From contig NZ_JAUFQN010000019.1 in the NCBI RefSeq assembly GCF_030409795.1, positions 806,001-870,000 of the forward strand: a stretch of DNA of 64,000 nucleotides, in the 5' to 3' direction. How positions within the stretch are numbered: the stretch's first letter is position 1; every line of letters starts with the position of its first letter. Below the pieces are notes generated by a model. The model was not told the origin of the DNA. It ran no database searches and saw only the letters and a program-made list of their open reading frames with translations. The translations under genes and the position numbers were made by a program. Source of the stretch: Flavobacterium paronense (GTDB lineage Bacteria; Bacteroidota; Bacteroidia; Flavobacteriales; Flavobacteriaceae). This document shows positions 63,955-64,000 of the stretch, one piece after another.

Positions 63955-64000
63955 ATGAAAAATAAAAACAGTTGTTTTGGTATTCATTCTCTTCAAGCAG
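63955..64000 (+). CDS. Start of a further operon gene (cut by window edge)
   Basis: ATG at 63955, two nt after the ATP-grasp stop codon, opens a frame MKNKNSCFGIHSLQA that runs off the window. It is too short to classify. The tight spacing suggests it belongs to the same operon. Confidence 0.5.
   Translation, partial: MKNKNSCFGIHSLQA

Overview
The window is AT-rich DNA from a member of the Bacteroidota, most likely a Flavobacterium-like species. The evidence is giant secreted proteins ending in type IX secretion system (T9SS) sorting domains of type A and type C, several promoter candidates of the Bacteroidota form TTTG-N(19-23)-TAnnTTTG, and a polysaccharide locus headed by a NusG/UpxY-like antiterminator. 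All supported genes are on the + strand. No tRNA, rRNA, CRISPR array or insertion sequence was recognised.

Region 1 (1-41436) holds six giant genes for T9SS-exported, repeat-rich surface or secreted proteins; the first is cut by the window edge. Five of the six end in the same C-terminal module of about 520-550 residues: a MopE-like metal-binding motif, four diverged Cys-containing beta-sandwich-like repeats, and a type A sorting domain. The module copies at 7161-8813, 14316-15968, 29231-30883 and 39784-41436 are each exactly 1653 bp. The N-terminal parts are unrelated to each other: beta-helix, FN3-like, bacterial Ig-like, autotransporter-type strand repeats, YDG/MBG repeats, IPT/TIG and lamin-tail domains. 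Variant sites among the five copies are mosaic and fail the four-gamete test, in one case for two sites 18 bp apart, so the copies have probably exchanged sequence by gene conversion. The sixth gene (16447-21561) lacks the module and ends in a type C sorting domain.

Region 2 (42022-44397) encodes a secreted protein with about 27 YadA-head-type repeats and neither a membrane anchor nor a sorting domain.

Region 3 (44701-64000, continuing past the edge) is a polysaccharide locus. It starts with a NusG-like antiterminator and a winged-helix regulator fused to a degenerate nucleotidyltransferase fold. A tightly packed operon follows: two sugar 3,4-ketoisomerase-like proteins, a FemAB/GNAT-like acyltransferase, two PLP aminotransferase-family proteins, a sugar N-formyltransferase, a hexapeptide acetyltransferase, a Wzx flippase, two GT2 glycosyltransferases, a second hexapeptide acetyltransferase, a GT4-like glycosyltransferase and a Wzy/EpsG-like polymerase. 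The 3' part is less usual: two tandem deacetylase-like paralogues, a CapA-like metallophosphatase-fold protein, an AsnB-type amidotransferase and an ATP-grasp ligase, most of them joined by 4-nt overlaps. The enzymes together suggest a Wzx/Wzy-type glycan containing an N-formylated or N-acylated 3-amino-3,6-dideoxyhexose, perhaps with amide or amino-acid decoration. The dTDP-glucose supply genes (rmlA/rmlB) are not in the window.
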